From Lutjanus erythropterus (lineage: Eukaryota; Chordata; Actinopteri; Lutjaniformes; Lutjanidae), in assembly GCA_020091685.1 (NCBI GenBank), contig CM034597.1, positions 36,387,301 to 36,451,300 on the forward strand: a DNA stretch of 64,000 nt, read 5' to 3'. Position numbers and translations under genes: made by a program. Positions 1 through 12,889 of this stretch are shown here, piece by piece; positions within the stretch are counted from its first letter, which is position 1, and the number at the start of each line of letters is the position of its first letter. The notes under the pieces were generated by a model. The model ran no database searches. It was not told the DNA's origin and was given only the letters and a program-made list of their open reading frames with translations.

Positions 1-3000
1 GTGTGTTGTGTTCATTCACATTCGCAAATTCTTGGACGGGGGAGGGCTGCTTTAAGATAAATACACACACATACACAGAGTGAAGCAGTCAGTCGAACAG
101 AGAGCAGGAGAGCTGACTTGTCTTTTAGAAACAACCACTGTGACACCTAGTGGCCAACAGTTACCCTCCTGGGGACTCTTAGTCTTCCACATCAGATATC
201 TACTCTGATTTGGCACCAGTGTGTGTCTGCACCAGAGATGCACGACAAAACTGAATGGCAAAACAAACTGTAATGGGTCACATCAGTGTCAAATATATTT
301 ACAGTTATTAGCAATTTATTATTGCAGGAAAGAAAAGATAGAAAGATTTTGCTGTACTCCAGAGGCTTTACCAACCCAAAACGTTGGCTTTTGACATCCT
401 GGGAATGAGACTCAACAATCAGCTGTCCCTCTGGTGCATTTATGAACAGCTCCGACTAATCCTGCTGTTTCTACCTTTAAATTGTCACCAGTGTGGAAAA
501 GTCAGCCTGACTTCTGCAGGGTCATAAAACCAAAACGATCATGAAGTTTGTTGAATTTCACATTTCAGCAACTCAAAACCGCATCACCCCAAAACCCAAT
601 ACAGTCCCCAAACAGCACCAGACAGAGACAGAGAAAAAAAAATACTAACAAAATAATAGGTAAAATTGACTAATACTAAAAGAAAGGATGGCAAGACAAT
701 AATGAAATAGACTAAAGCTAAAGTAAACAACAAGAAAAGAATTAAAATGACGTAAAAGACATTTTATTCATTTTTTCATCTGTTAGTAATTCATATATAT
801 AAGACTACTGGCTGGGCTGAAGCTGACACGCTCAACAGGTATGATAGTAAAGAAGCCTTGTTTCGTCTTACTCTCTTTGTTCTTGTTAATATGAAGACAA
901 AAATAATAATTTGCTACAGAGGCACACAACATCCCAAACACATAACATTTTCATCACTGTCATGATGAAATATACTGCTTATAAGACCGAGACGTTCCTT
1001 TATTCCACAGCGAGGAGCCGTACGGACATACAGGTGTTACACATGTAAGAAAACAAAAGGAGCTCATTGCCAAGTAACTGAAATCAAACTGGGAAGATAC
1101 AAATGATTTAGGAAGAAAAAGATAAGTATTTAGATAATTAAATAACTGCATATATATAAAGGAAAAATAAGCAAAATTTTATATATTATATTATATAATT
1201 TTATTATTATAAGCACATAATGCAAAATAGATATCATTAATAGCAAAAGCACATGATATAATCACTTTAAGAGATCCCACGCAAATCAATGCATTACATT
1301 AACATTGTAAGATTTTGCACAGGACAATATTTTGCATATTCCTGCATAACCTGTGCATCTCTTTCATTTAAATAATGGCCGTATTGTACATTTTGTCTTT
1401 TATTGTTTTTGTAATATTTTTTTTCTATTTATGCTTCTTGATTTTCAGTGCTTGCTTTCATCTTTATTTATATTTTTCTCATACTATGTTAATGTTATTC
1501 ACTAAAGGTGCACAGAGACATCATTATTTGTATCTGTATCTGTTCAACCAACAAAGTTATATTGTAGAGGACCAGAAGAGGCCATGGTTTATACCAAGTC
1601 ATGTTAAATTGGGCAATGTTGTACTTTCTAACATAATATTCATTGTCAATGCAATTTTCATGCCTATAAAGTATCAAAATAATTTAATACTGGCATATAA
1701 TTAAGTATGAAATACATTTCCACATCTTCATATTGTACTTTTCATCTCTTTTTTTTTATTGTTAGGTAAACTCAGGTTTTATGAACCACCGCCTCCCCTT
1801 TAACTAGGGGATATTGAAAATGTTTTATAAATCATAATCATAATCTTGATGCATTAAATCAGTGATTGATTAAGGTAGATGCAACCTTTTTTTTGTAACT
1901 ATGCCAAAGTAACCATGGAGTTGACTTTTTCCAAATAGTAATGAGCAACTTTGGATAGAGGAAATATTTGTTTCCATCACATTGTTTGTGATTTCCAGAG
2001 TAACACATTTAGATTCGAGTGCATCCCTATTGTGCACCAACATATCAAAGAAATTTTTTTGGAAAACCTACCTCGCAGTAAAAGCAGCTGCTGATTTTCA
2101 GGTGTTGCTGTTTTTATCTTGCCTGTATAGGTGTAGATTTTTTGGGGGGGGTGTTGGAGGGGACAGGTCCACTTCAGTATTTAGAAAAGATGCATTTGTC
2201 CCACCCAATAAAAACATGGAAGTAGCAGAAGACTTCTTTTTGGTGAACTGCTTGATTCAAATTAGTGCATAAAAAAAAATCATTCAGGTAATTTTTAAAA
2301 CAAGTGTTTGATGCCCAAAATTTCCTGGTGCTCAATATGTGTCCTCTCCAAATATTGAAATTGCCCTTACTCATCTGATTCACTGCAGTGGCTGCAGATC
2401 CATGTATTAATCATTTAAGTACAAGATATAGATGCAGTGAAAAATTAAACAAGTATACATCTCAGTATTGTGTCGATGTATGTAAAAAGCTTAAAAGAGA
2501 GACAGAGAGCAAACTTAAAATAAAGATGAATTATTATGCAACAAAAAAAAAAAAAAATACATATCCTTTTAGGTTTTTTAAGGTATCTTTTGATGTGTTC
2601 TGACAATATGATGAGGCAGAGATGAAGACAGCGTGTTCCTGCAGTGTTTGCACTGTGTGTAATTCAGTGTGTACGTGCAGCTCTGTGGTGAAAATATTCT
2701 GCCTGGTCTGAAGACATTACCACAGACCCTCACAGTCTGCCTGATAGTCTGTTCTCACGTTCTGATTTAAACCAGTTTACCAATTCCATTATGCTAAGCC
2801 TGAACACTGGTTGGGAAATGATGAACGATTATGTGAAACACATAATCTCCCTGCTGCACCATCATTGCAATATGACAGCCAAATTTCATTCATCCTATCC
2901 AATTTCTTCCTTATTTAAGGAAAGAAAATTACTGGTCCCAGTAATCAGATATGTAGCGAGGCTGTGTGCAAGAGTTAAGCCCACTCCCATTAGGCTTTCT

Positions 3001-3354
3001 GCCTTGCTCCTGCTGTAGTCAAATACACACACATACACACACACACACACAGAGGGAGACAGATACACATGTTCCACATGTCTGACCCTCCTCAGTTCTC
3101 ACATCCCCTTTCACCCGTTTCAAGGACTATTATTTGGCCTTGATATATTCTCTACAACATCATCCGTTAGCGATGCCAGTTTGAAACACAGTGTCCCTTA
3201 AGTGGTTTAGAGAGCTGCAGACAGCCAGTCCCCCCTCCATCCACCCCTCCATCCCCACCCCCCCATGCACACACACACACACTTCAAACTCTCTCCTCCT
3301 CTTCTGAAAAAAGGCCTGCACAAATGTTCTTTTTCCAAACAACAACATAATTTT
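1..3354. other. Intergenic DNA, no gene seen
   Basis: AT-rich sequence with only short chance frames. Apart from a CA repeat near 3,030 and small A/T runs I recognise nothing. Confidence 0.7.
3022..3050. repeat. (AC)n microsatellite
   Basis: Imperfect AC dinucleotide run followed by GA-rich sequence. Confidence 0.9.
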
Positions 3355-4400
3355 TGAAATTAGGCTAAATTAGATAAGAATGCAATTTTGTCTTTTTTGG
3401 CCGTGATTACCCTCTGACAAAAAAACCAAATGTAATGACGAGACATTATTTGGCTTCATTCCCCTTCTCTTTCTGTCTCTGTGGAGTAAAATCACCAGCG
3501 AGCTGCTACATTAAACATCATGTAATTTATTGCTAATACACTCTGAATATCATGGGCTCCAGTGTCACAAACAGAGAGAGGTGTGTTGAGCCTATGACTG
3601 TTTGTTCTCCTCCACACATGTCCAATTTCTCCCTCCAATCGGGAATGCATTATAGGTGTAATTGAAAATTAGTAGTACATCTTTTCTCTCTCTCTCTTTT
3701 TTTTCGGGGGGTAATTTATCAGGCATCATTGTTCCTGCGTGACACCTCCAGGGCCTGTTTCTAACAAGGAGCCTGGAGCACCGAGAGGCTTTCTGCTCGC
3801 CCAGGCCCCGTAGCGCTTTCTCTGCTTTGTCACTAATTGTGGCCTCCTCTCCACTGAATTGTGATTCGGGTAAAAGAGCTTGTTGGCTCGATGCAATGAA
3901 GCTGCCGGTGACGCTCTCACCATTATCAAAGATACTCTTGATCTTTTCAAAAGCAGGAAATAGATTTTTTTTTTCCCAAGCCCCTGTTCAATCACACAGG
4001 GGGTTGGCGGGGGAAAAAAGTAATTTGCAATGCGTCCATTAGTTCTTCATTAAAGCAAGATTAAATTGCACCTCAAATCACATCTGCCTTTTCTAGAGTA
4101 AAGGGTGACAGTTTTAGGGCCAAAACTAATTACTAGTGCCAATGAATGAGAGAGGAAAACAGGGCTGTTTTTACATGAGATAGTGTGGCCTGTCATTATA
4201 TTCAGACTAATTCCACTCTGCCTGCTCTCTTAATGAGACCAGAACGTCCTCACATCTCTCTCCCTCTCTGTGTGTATCTGTATCTGCCTGCGCTCCAAAT
4301 GTATAATTTTGATAGCACTTGGAGTTTGCATTAATTAATTTTTCTGCGAGTCCTGCTACAAGTGCCAAATCTGTGATGTTCTGAATTATCATTTAGAGAG
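3355..4400. promoter_or_regulatory. Candidate conserved non-coding element A
   Basis: Non-repetitive, no open frame of note, many homeodomain-type cores (TAATTT, TTAATTAATT, ACTAATTACT, CATTAG) and long balanced-composition stretches unlike the neighbouring AT-rich DNA, for example around 3,720-3,960 and 4,020-4,200. The look is that of developmental enhancers, but conservation cannot be measured here. Confidence 0.35.
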
Positions 4401-4406
4401 GAAGAA

Positions 4407-4441
4407 AAGACAGACAGACAGACAGAAAGACAGACAGACAG
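4407..4441. repeat. (ACAG)n microsatellite
   Basis: Eight or so GACA units, one variant. Confidence 0.9.
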
Positions 4442-4567
4442 GGGCAAAGAGAGAGACAGACGGTTGCTGAGAGAGTGAAGGAAGAGACAAACTAACTTTA
4501 ACTTAGTTCTTCTTTGTTTGCTCCGTCTGTCTGCTTGTCATGTCATGTTACTGTTTGTCCTGTCGTG

Positions 4568-5290
4568 TTACACTCTAAGAAATGAGAGTTCAAAAATGGT
4601 TCTTCCTGAAAGGCTGAGGTTCTACACAAAACCAATTTCCTCTGAAGAACCTTTTTTTGAAGAAAGGGTTTGTCAACAGTTCTTTGTAGAACAAAGACTT
4701 TTCTTCCAAAGAACTCCTCAATGATTTCAACAATCCCTGAAGAAATCTTTTGTCAAGGATTGTTTGTACCAAAAATGTTCTCTGTGGAACCCCCTGAGTG
4801 TGTTCTAGAACACACCCCTGGAATATAAAATGGTTCTTAGTAGAACACCTTTGGTTGGTTCCAGATAAAACCCCTGGAATATAAAAAGGTTCTCGCTAGA
4901 ATCCCTCGGTTGGTTGCAGGTAAAACCCCTTGGAATATAAACAGGTTCTCAGTAGAATCCCCTTGGTTGGTTTAAGATAAAACCCTTGGAATATAAAAAT
5001 GTTCTGGGTAGAACCCCCTGAGTGTGTTCTAGATAAAATCCTTGGAATATGAAAAAGGTTCTCAGTAGAATCAAGGAGCACCCTTCTTCTACCAAAGACC
5101 CTTTCATATTCATATACCTACAACCCATCTACCAAGAACGTTTTATATTCCAAGGCAAGCTTTTTTTTAATATCAAGGGTTTTATCTAGAACCCACTGGA
5201 TGGGGGTTTACCAAGAACCTGTTAATATTATGAAGAACCCTCGACAAAAGAATTCTTCAAGTGTTCTTGAAGACATTTAGAGACCTCACC
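4568..5290. repeat. GGTTCT fold-back array
   Basis: About six imperfect units of 55-70 bp, each with TTGGAATATAAAAAGGTTCT and AGTAGAA(T/C)CCC, run to 5,065, then inverted units (TTTATATTCCAAGG, AAGAACC) follow to about 5,250. The left edge, CACTCTAAGAAATGAGAGTTC, resembles a non-autonomous DNA transposon end. The structure could form a large hairpin. Confidence 0.65.
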
Positions 5291-6499
5291 TTGGGTATTT
5301 TTCTTTGGACCTAAACCCAAATTTTGCTAATCGCTGCTTTTTTTTTACTCTCGAAAAGACAACATGAAGCTCTTGTGGATTGACAGTTATATGCAGTCCT
5401 GATCTGTCCTTTGAGGTTCAGTACACATCTGACAGCTACAGTCATTCGTGTCGGTTTTTCCAGTTGTGTTACACTGGAGCAACAAATCTGCGTTGGCGTG
5501 ATAATATTAAAAGAGGTTCCATTATATTAAACTCTGCAACTCACACCAAAATCACCAGAATGAATAAACAGCACTACAGGCCCGAGGGAAAATATGTACT
5601 TTTGATTTTGGGGTGAGCTGTCCCTTTGCTAGGCCACACAATCTGCTTCATGGTCGCTTCATTAGTTGCCTTTTCATAACCTGTGTCACCTGTATTGGAG
5701 ATTGTTATAAATTATAAATACTGCAACTCCATGAAAGTTCCTTCATTGTTGCAGTTTGCATTCTGCTAAAAAAAACTGCTTTATTTCATGAAAACTAACT
5801 TTGCACTTTTCATTTGCAACCTACCCCGTTTCCTTAACCTGATGGTTGAAATGTGAATGCACAGAAATGCATCTGGCCCAGCGCACCCAGCTCCTTTCTT
5901 CCTCTGCTCTCCTCTCTGCTCGGATCGACAGACGCTCTTCTCTCCGCGCTCGAGGTTGAGGGTGGTTAGATTAGTCTAAGGAGCTGAGAGCAGCCAAGTC
6001 TCACAAACAGGATTTAGCATGTTGTCTCACAGTGGCAGCCCCTGCCTGGGATCACATGGTACTGATGAGCCCTGGGGCATAACATGCTTATGGCAGATAC
6101 ACTGCGATTTACAGAGACAGGAGAAGTGCAGAGTACACCAACTTAACATGTGTGCATTTGTTAACAGTGCACAAAGTTGAGATGTTGGCATCTTTAAATG
6201 AGTCAACAATGTTGCGAGGCTTTACCTCTGCGCTGTGTATAAATCTCTTAATGCACATTACAGGCTTTTCAGAGTTGCCAGCTGATTAGCCCTCTCAAGA
6301 CGATTTTTGCCATCCTTAAAATATTTTTTTTTTCTACATACAGTGCATTTTTCTCCTCACAAGGTACCAAACCTCCTTTCCTTGCAAAAAAATATATATG
6401 CACTAGCACTAATTTTTTAAGCAGAGGAATCACCCCACTGGTTTCTGCTGAAGTGAGATTTGGCTGCAGAGACCGCGGTGGTTCCAGAAATTCAAACCT
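5291..6499. other. Intergenic DNA, no gene seen
   Basis: No credible exon. A short C/T-rich, CpG-bearing patch lies near 5,885-5,960 but has no adjacent frame. Confidence 0.6.
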
Positions 6500-6930
6500 C
6501 ATACCATTCCAGGCTGGGCTTATCCTAAGCTTGTTAGTATGTGTGATGCCGGGACCGATAGGGACCTCTACATTACCATAACGCTGCTGAATTAACTATG
6601 ATCTTCCACTGCACCGGGAGAAAAACTGGCCCACAGAAGTTTTGCAATATGCTGTGCAGGATATTATGATAACATGCTATAATAAATGTTTATAATCTAC
6701 TTAGTGGAGGACCAGGGTTCAAATATGTTTCTATATTAGGCTTATTAATGCGCCCGCAGATTTTCTGTTCCACCGTCAGAATGGGCGAGTGAAATATGCA
6801 CACTTGACCAGAAATGGGAAAATAAAAGGTCTCAGAGTGATGATTAATTAAAGTGGAGATTGTGCAGTGATGCATCACACAACAGAGACAAGTGCAGCAG
6901 TTAAAATGTGGTCAGTGCTGCATCAAAGGG
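6500..6930. promoter_or_regulatory. Candidate conserved non-coding element B
   Basis: Mixed-composition, non-repetitive DNA with GATTAATTAAAG, TTATTAATGCGCCC and TGATGCATCAC. No coding signal. Confidence 0.28.
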
Positions 6931-8379
6931 ACACTGTCCTCGGTATGAAGGGCCTACCTGATGAGTTTACATTATATTATTTTACATAAATTACACATGA
7001 TCAGATGTTTTAAAGCTTCATTTAGAGTCAGTATTTATAGTTTTTGTGTTTTTCATACAAATAAATAAATAAAAGGATTTCTTCTTTAATATCTTCACCA
7101 CATGTTCGGACAGAGTAGAGAGAGCTGTGACATCGCATTTGAACTATGGGTTGAGGCAGAAGCAGATATTTCATGTCACGGTTGGTGTCCCAGCTGCAGC
7201 TTTGACCAGGGGTACGAGGCGCTTCTGTATTGTCTGCCTGTTCTTCGGTTGCCTGTTGTCGCAAAGTTTCAGAGTGACAGAGACACAGTGTCCCCGTGAC
7301 CATGATAAAAATCTCTCAGTCTCCCTAGAGCACAGTGCGAGGGGAGACAAAGAGATGCTGTGCTGCTGCCAGAGAAGCACTGACTAAGATTACAGCATGC
7401 ATAAATTGCAAAATTACAAAACAATAAATTAGTTTATTTTCCTCACATTGCCAAATGGTCAGAATGACTTGCTAGATTTGTCAGTTCATATATTAAACAT
7501 TTTGGCAGTGGCTATAGAAGGCACTAGACCCGAACCACTGCAAGGTTGCAGTGGTTATATTTCATCTTTTTTTAAACAAAATTATTGCTAGGGACAGTTC
7601 AGTAGACCATGGATACTGGTAGGCCCACTCATTCTCATACCTCATTATATCTAAAATCAAGGCTACATTCCTGATCAAACAGGGTATTGTTTATGGCAGT
7701 TAATTCCTTAACATACAATTTTCAAGTCTCACAGCCGCCATAGGTTTTTCCAGGGGTCGATTTAGTCATTTTTGGATGTAAGGCAAACACATGCATGGCG
7801 TCCTCCACGTCCATTTCAGTCCTTGACTGATATAAGTCATATTAATACATTTTTGTTATAGTGAAGTGTGAATTGAGGACCTCAAGAGGGAAGCTGCAGA
7901 TACTTCTGTATCTCAGCGTGCAGGGTGAACAGGCTCCTTTTTTTAGTACTGTTGGAGTAGCTTTGCTTCAGTTTTCAACAGTCTGTACACCGCGCCGAGC
8001 CATTTGTTTGCACGAGCTGGCTGCTGTCTTCCTCCTTGCTTTCTGCAGATGTGCATCAAAAATCATGGAATTGTCCTGATACACCAATGAATTAAGCATT
8101 TTGATGCTATTTTAGCATAAGGATTTTTAGAAAGACAGAATTATTTGGCAAAAAAGTAAAAAAGTTCAAGAGTCATTTTATGGGGCCTTTGGTAGCTTGG
8201 GGCCTAACGGAACTGGCGACCTATTCCTAATGGCAGGGTCCCCTTCTAGTTTTTCCTAGATGTTCGGAGGGGGAGGGTGAGGCAAGGTATCTGCAATCTG
8301 TAAGCTCACAGTTAGGTGCCACTATATTCTTCACGTGGATCCTTTAACATGTTATTTCTTTTTTGATTGATTCATATAT
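6931..8379. other. Intergenic DNA, no gene seen
   Basis: Three overlapping short frames at 7,100-7,390 have no recognisable protein or splice context. The rest is AT-rich with no clear feature. Confidence 0.6.
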
Positions 8380-8805
8380 CAACAAGGTGTAAAAAATGAC
8401 ACCTCATGGCTTTACGGAGGTTATGTGCCGGACAGCTTCGTGGCTGGGTGCTGTTTGCCCCTGTTTCCAGTCTTAATGCTAAGCTAATCTAACTGACTTC
8501 TTGCTGTAGCTCAGCATTGATTGTACAGACATGAGTGGTATCAAACTTCTCATAATGCTAAAAGACAATACTGACCCCAGCTTGTTCACCCTGCTGACAA
8601 CAGGCAAGAGATACGTGAGTATCTGCTGACGTACCACTGGACTGAAGAGCAGCAACTTCCCTTGGGCTGTGGGACTGCTAAATTCATCCTCTACAGTCTT
8701 CTAATCAATCAATCAAAGAATAGAATAATAAATAAATCTCCTTATATCTTAACTCTCAGCAAGAAAAAGCGACTGTATTTTCCAAAATGGCAAAGAATGA
8801 AGAAT
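8380..8805. repeat. Teleost interspersed repeat, split in two
   Basis: CCCCTGTTTCCAGTCTTAA-TGCTAAGC and ACAGACATGAGTGGTATCAA (to about 8,585) and, after an interruption of about 150 bp, TTAACTCTCAGCAAGAAA (8,748 on) are consecutive parts of a repeat I recognise from many fish genomes. Family not named. Confidence 0.45.
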
Positions 8806-9779
8806 GAAAAAGAAGATTTCAGAAGTAAACAATGGCACTGTTCTTTTTCCTCGCTTTAGATATGCTATTCACAATATTACATCACAAAAGAGTCTTACTT
8901 TACCTCCAGATCACTGCTAACAATCAATCACTGCAGCAGCTAGTAGTCCTCCTCTGACCCACTCTGTTAATCTGACTGCCGGGTGAATGTTGCTGTAGAA
9001 ACACCACGAGGCCTGTACACATTCAAGACGCATTAGACGATACACTCCTAAAGTATCCTTATTATACTGCTCGTCTTATTTTGATAAACAGTAATTTGGT
9101 GTCATGGAGGACAGTGTGGAGTGAATGGGACTTGTCTGTCTATCTGCCTCTCTGCCATTCACACCATTTGTCTGTCGGGTTAAGACTCCCCTCTCTCCCT
9201 CTCTCTTTCTCTGTGTTGACACATATACATATCACACAGCAGGATTAGCATGACGGTGACTGTAACAAACCTCTCTTTTGGAAAAAAAAAAAAAAAGAAA
9301 GAAAGAAAGAAAGAAAGCACCCTATTCTATAGTGGAGGTGCCCAGCCAGAAAATAGCATACTTAGACAACAATGGCGTGGTAAGTACCTTAGCAAGGATC
9401 AGCGCTGGCAGAGTGAAACACATTACAAAACAATGGCTGACTGCCTGCCTGCTTGGCTGCTTGGATGGCTGTCAGGAGCTGTGGGGCTGCCATGAGCTGC
9501 CATGCTGTTATTTGTCAGGGGAGAGAAAAGGAGACAGAGACGCACATCATCATCTCGCTCCTCATCGCCCGGAACGGCGAGTCTAATCCCGCCTGCAGAC
9601 GGATCTCCCATGATCCCCCTCTGCAAAGTGTGGTGTGTGATGTTGTTCCACTACATGACAACAACATGGACGGGGATGCAGAGATGACATGGAGGGATAT
9701 AAAAAAAGTCACTTACAGTCCATGTGGTTTGGTCTTAGATAATATTCATTTCAAATTATGCATTAAAGCTACGACAATT
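8806..9779. other. Intergenic DNA, no gene seen
   Basis: Contains the GAAA microsatellite and CTG/CTGCC-rich sequence near 9,440. Frames at 9,250-9,806 overlap each other and look random. Confidence 0.6.
9279..9318. repeat. A-run and (GAAA)n microsatellite
   Basis: A fifteen-base A run continues into six GAAA units. Confidence 0.9.
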
Positions 9780-10430
9780 ACTCATTTAAGTCTGCAACTA
9801 TTTTGATGAATTGTAATTTTAAAAAACACTTACATTTTTAGGCAAAATTGTCAATTTAAGATTCCCAAAAGTGAAGAGTTGGTGCTGTTCTTTCTTTAAT
9901 ATCACTGTAAACTGAACATATTTGAGATTTTGACAACTGGCTAAGTGAAATTCTCTCTCATTCTTGCTTAATATACGACTTCAAGTGCTCAACAGTTTGA
10001 GGTTTTCAGTTGTCATACTTGGCGCTTCATAACGCACCACACATTTTAAATGGGAGACAGGTCAGGACTGCAGGCAGGTCAGTTTAGTACCTGAACTCTT
10101 TTACTATGAAGCCACGCTGTTGAAACACACGCAGAATGTGTCTTGGCATTGCCTTGATGCAATGAGCAGCAACATCTCTGAAAAAGGCATCTGGATGACA
10201 GCACGTGTTGCTCCAAAACCTTGTTTCAGCATCAGCATTCAGCACTAACACACCCCCATACAGTCATAGATGCTGAACATCTTTGGGGTTTGGCTGTTTG
10301 TAGGACAAAACAACACATTTGTGGATGTCATGTGGACATTTTATACATCAAACAATCAATCAGTTAACTGACATATGAAAACTGTAAGTCGGTGCAGCGC
10401 TTGGAGATCACTTTTCAACAGCAGACATGT
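9780..10430. repeat. Teleost repeat (CTGTAAACTGAATATCTTTGG family), interrupted by Tc1
   Basis: Carries ATCACTGTAAACTGAACATA, then after the Tc1-like insert TTTGTAGGACAAAACAACACA and ATCAATCAGTTAACTGA, pieces of one common fish repeat. Confidence 0.55.
9995..10268 (-). mobile_element. Tc1-like transposon fragment
   Basis: Contains GCGCTTCATAACGCACCACA, GGGAGACAGGTCAGGACTGC and GAAGCCACGCTGTTG, the antisense of the conserved Tc1 C-terminal catalytic region. It interrupts a copy of a common teleost repeat, which resumes after it. Confidence 0.7.
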
Positions 10431-10539
10431 TTTCAGGTTTGCGACAATGCATTTTTTAGATAATCCAGTGGCTTTATAAATGGTTTGTTTGGCTTGAGAA
10501 ATGGGAGAATTGTTTCAACTCATAAAGAAACACTCCCTC

Positions 10540-11240
10540 CTTCTGTTTTATTGAAACCTAATCAGTTTTGAGTAATTTAAAACAATGCTCACCTTTCTTT
10601 CTGACAAAATTTAAAAAAACAATTGTTGGTTGCAGCCCAAATACATATATAACATAAAGTAAAATATAAATATGTTTGATTAGAATGACAGCAGCAGCCA
10701 GACTGATAACACATTTTGAATAATTCTAAACGATGCTTTCATCTTTTACGCAAGAATGCCAATTTCAGCTTCCTAAAATTGATGAGTTGATGAGTTTCTT
10801 TATTTAATATCACTGTAAACTGCATATCTTTGGGTTTTTGACAGTTGGCCATAAAACAAGATATTATAAGATACATGAGACTATAATACATACATATGTT
10901 AATAAGAATGACAGCAATAGTCAGACTAAACAATGCTTGATTTTTTTTTATGCAGAAATGACAATTTCAGCTTCACAGAAGTGATGAGCTGATGCATTTC
11001 TTTCTTGAATATCACTGTAAACTGAATATCTTTGGGTTTTTGGCTGTTGGTTGGACAATTGGACATTTGTGGATGTCAGTACATTGTTTTGTTGTTTTTA
11101 CTGCTTTCTAACAATTTATATGCCAAAGAATCAATCAGTTAATTGAGATATGAAAATAGTCTTTAGTTGCATAAGAGTAAAATATATATATTTATAAGAA
11201 TGGCAGCAATAGTCAGACTAATAACATATTTTAGTGGGTT
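10540..11240. repeat. Locally duplicated copies of the same teleost repeat
   Basis: ATCACTGTAAACTG(A/C)ATATC occurs at about 10,807 and 10,996 and AGAATG(A/G)CAGCA(A/G)(T/C)AG(T/C)CAGACT at about 10,684, 10,910 and 11,199, so a segment of roughly 200-300 bp was duplicated in place. Confidence 0.5.
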
Positions 11241-11459
11241 TTGAGGACAGAATTGGATAAACTAGAAACAGCTCCAGTCATGCTGTAGCAAAAAAAAGAT
11301 TAACAATCCAAAACAAATTAAAAAGCACAATCCTAATTTTAAAAAATGACAAATAATCCTGCTGTTGAATTATGCTAAAATAACACAAAGATTATCCAGC
11401 AATTATTAACCTCCATATCATGCGTTCAAAATTACACATTTACATTCCAATATTTTGAT

Positions 11460-12020
11460 AGGATCTAAATCAGGAAGTCAAATATATTCCAGTTTTATTA
11501 TTGGGCCAATAATGAGCAGAGATTGTTTAATGCAAGTTAAAAGAGGAAAAGGGCTTCTGTAAGTAGTGAGGGGGGGGAGAGGGGCGTTACTAATGATATA
11601 AGAGCAAATGTTGGAGCATCTCCTGGAAATCTGGCAGAAATCCTAATGTCGCTCCTGTCCCCCTTTTAATGCAAACCAAATGAGCCGGCACTGTAATAAG
11701 AAGCTTCCCAGAATTAGTTTCCGTTTGCAGAAAATTGCGAGAAAAAAACCCTAGTACTTTTATCTATGAATTTCACTCCAGCATAAGCGGGGGGAAAAAA
11801 AAGAAAAAAAAAAAAGGCAGACCCTCCTCCGACATTATTTGGATGACGTTCCATCAGTAGCAGCAGCAAGAAATAACATTGTGCAAATTCTATGCATGTT
11901 AATGATAAATAGGAATCCACCTGCTCACAGATAAAATGAGTTTAATTTCCCCCCACCCACGCCCATGTGCCTGCCTGGCCTTTTAGAAATTACTTATGCA
12001 CAGCTATTATTAAAATAGGG
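11460..12020. promoter_or_regulatory. Candidate conserved non-coding element C
   Basis: Dense homeodomain, SOX (CATTGT) and POU-like (GTGCAAAT, ATGCATGTTAAT) motifs at 11,875-11,910, plus CCTTTTAATGCAAACC and AGAAATTACTTATGCACAGC. Non-repetitive apart from short A and G runs. Confidence 0.4.
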
Positions 12021-12077
12021 CCAGAGCAAATGAGAAAGAAGCGCTATCTCTGGAGAGAGTGGCTGGGTTTAGACTGC

Positions 12078-12088
12078 CGCTGCTGCCT

Positions 12089-12118
<30 letters not shown>
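12078..12118. repeat. (CTG)n trinucleotide repeat
   Basis: About eight pure CTG units at 12091-12115 preceded by imperfect ones. Followed at 12148-12203 by an imperfect CA repeat. No gene is visible around it. Confidence 0.9.
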
Positions 12119-12121
<3 letters not shown>

Positions 12122-12203
12122 CTCTCTGCTTCACACAGTCAGCGTTTCTTCCCCCTACACACACACACATGCACATGCACACATGCAAACACACACACAC
12201 GCA

Positions 12204-12889
12204 CCTCACCTTCTCTCAGCTCTTGTGGCAGCTCTGACCCTGTGTTTACTAAATTAACCCAAATCCTTTTTTTGAGGGGAGTTTTTGAAGTGTAATGGAA
12301 TTTGCAAGCTTTGTGAGAACATCTATTTGTATGTGTGTCTAACCGTGTGTGTGTGTATGCTAATATGCACTTGTGTACCGGGGAGAGTATGCTCCATATG
12401 TGTGTGCTGTGGCATACATTTGTATACTTGGGCGCGCATGCTTGTTTTGTATCCAAGTGTAATTTTGTTGTTGGAGGGAAATTTCCTTTGGGTGTACAAT
12501 GTGCTTGTCCCTGCATCTTCAGACTAGCTGAGGATGTAACAATTGGATGCTGAAGGCTTGGAAAATATCAGTCATAAGTGGTGACTAGAATATTTATCTG
12601 TGCATGGACAAAAAGGGAGGGAGGAAAAAAAGCAAAATTAGAAGAGGAGAGGAGGGGAGAGCAGGCCGGGTGTAAAAAGGGTAAAAAAAAAAAAAAAAAA
12701 AGAGGTCAGAGGAAGAGTGTTTTTGTGCACTGGGTGCTGTATATTCTCTGCCACCTCTGCTCCATTAGCAAATCAACAGATTCCTCTCATCTCTCACTTT
12801 GGCCTTGAACACTTCCAGAACATTCATCCTTTTTATCCACGCACGCTGAAGGATGTTCTGATGGCTGGCTGTGCAGCCTCTCTCCAACC
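12204..12889. other. Intergenic DNA, no gene seen
   Basis: GT-rich degenerate sequence at 12,330-12,440 and an A-run near 12,683. No exon recognised. Confidence 0.55.
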
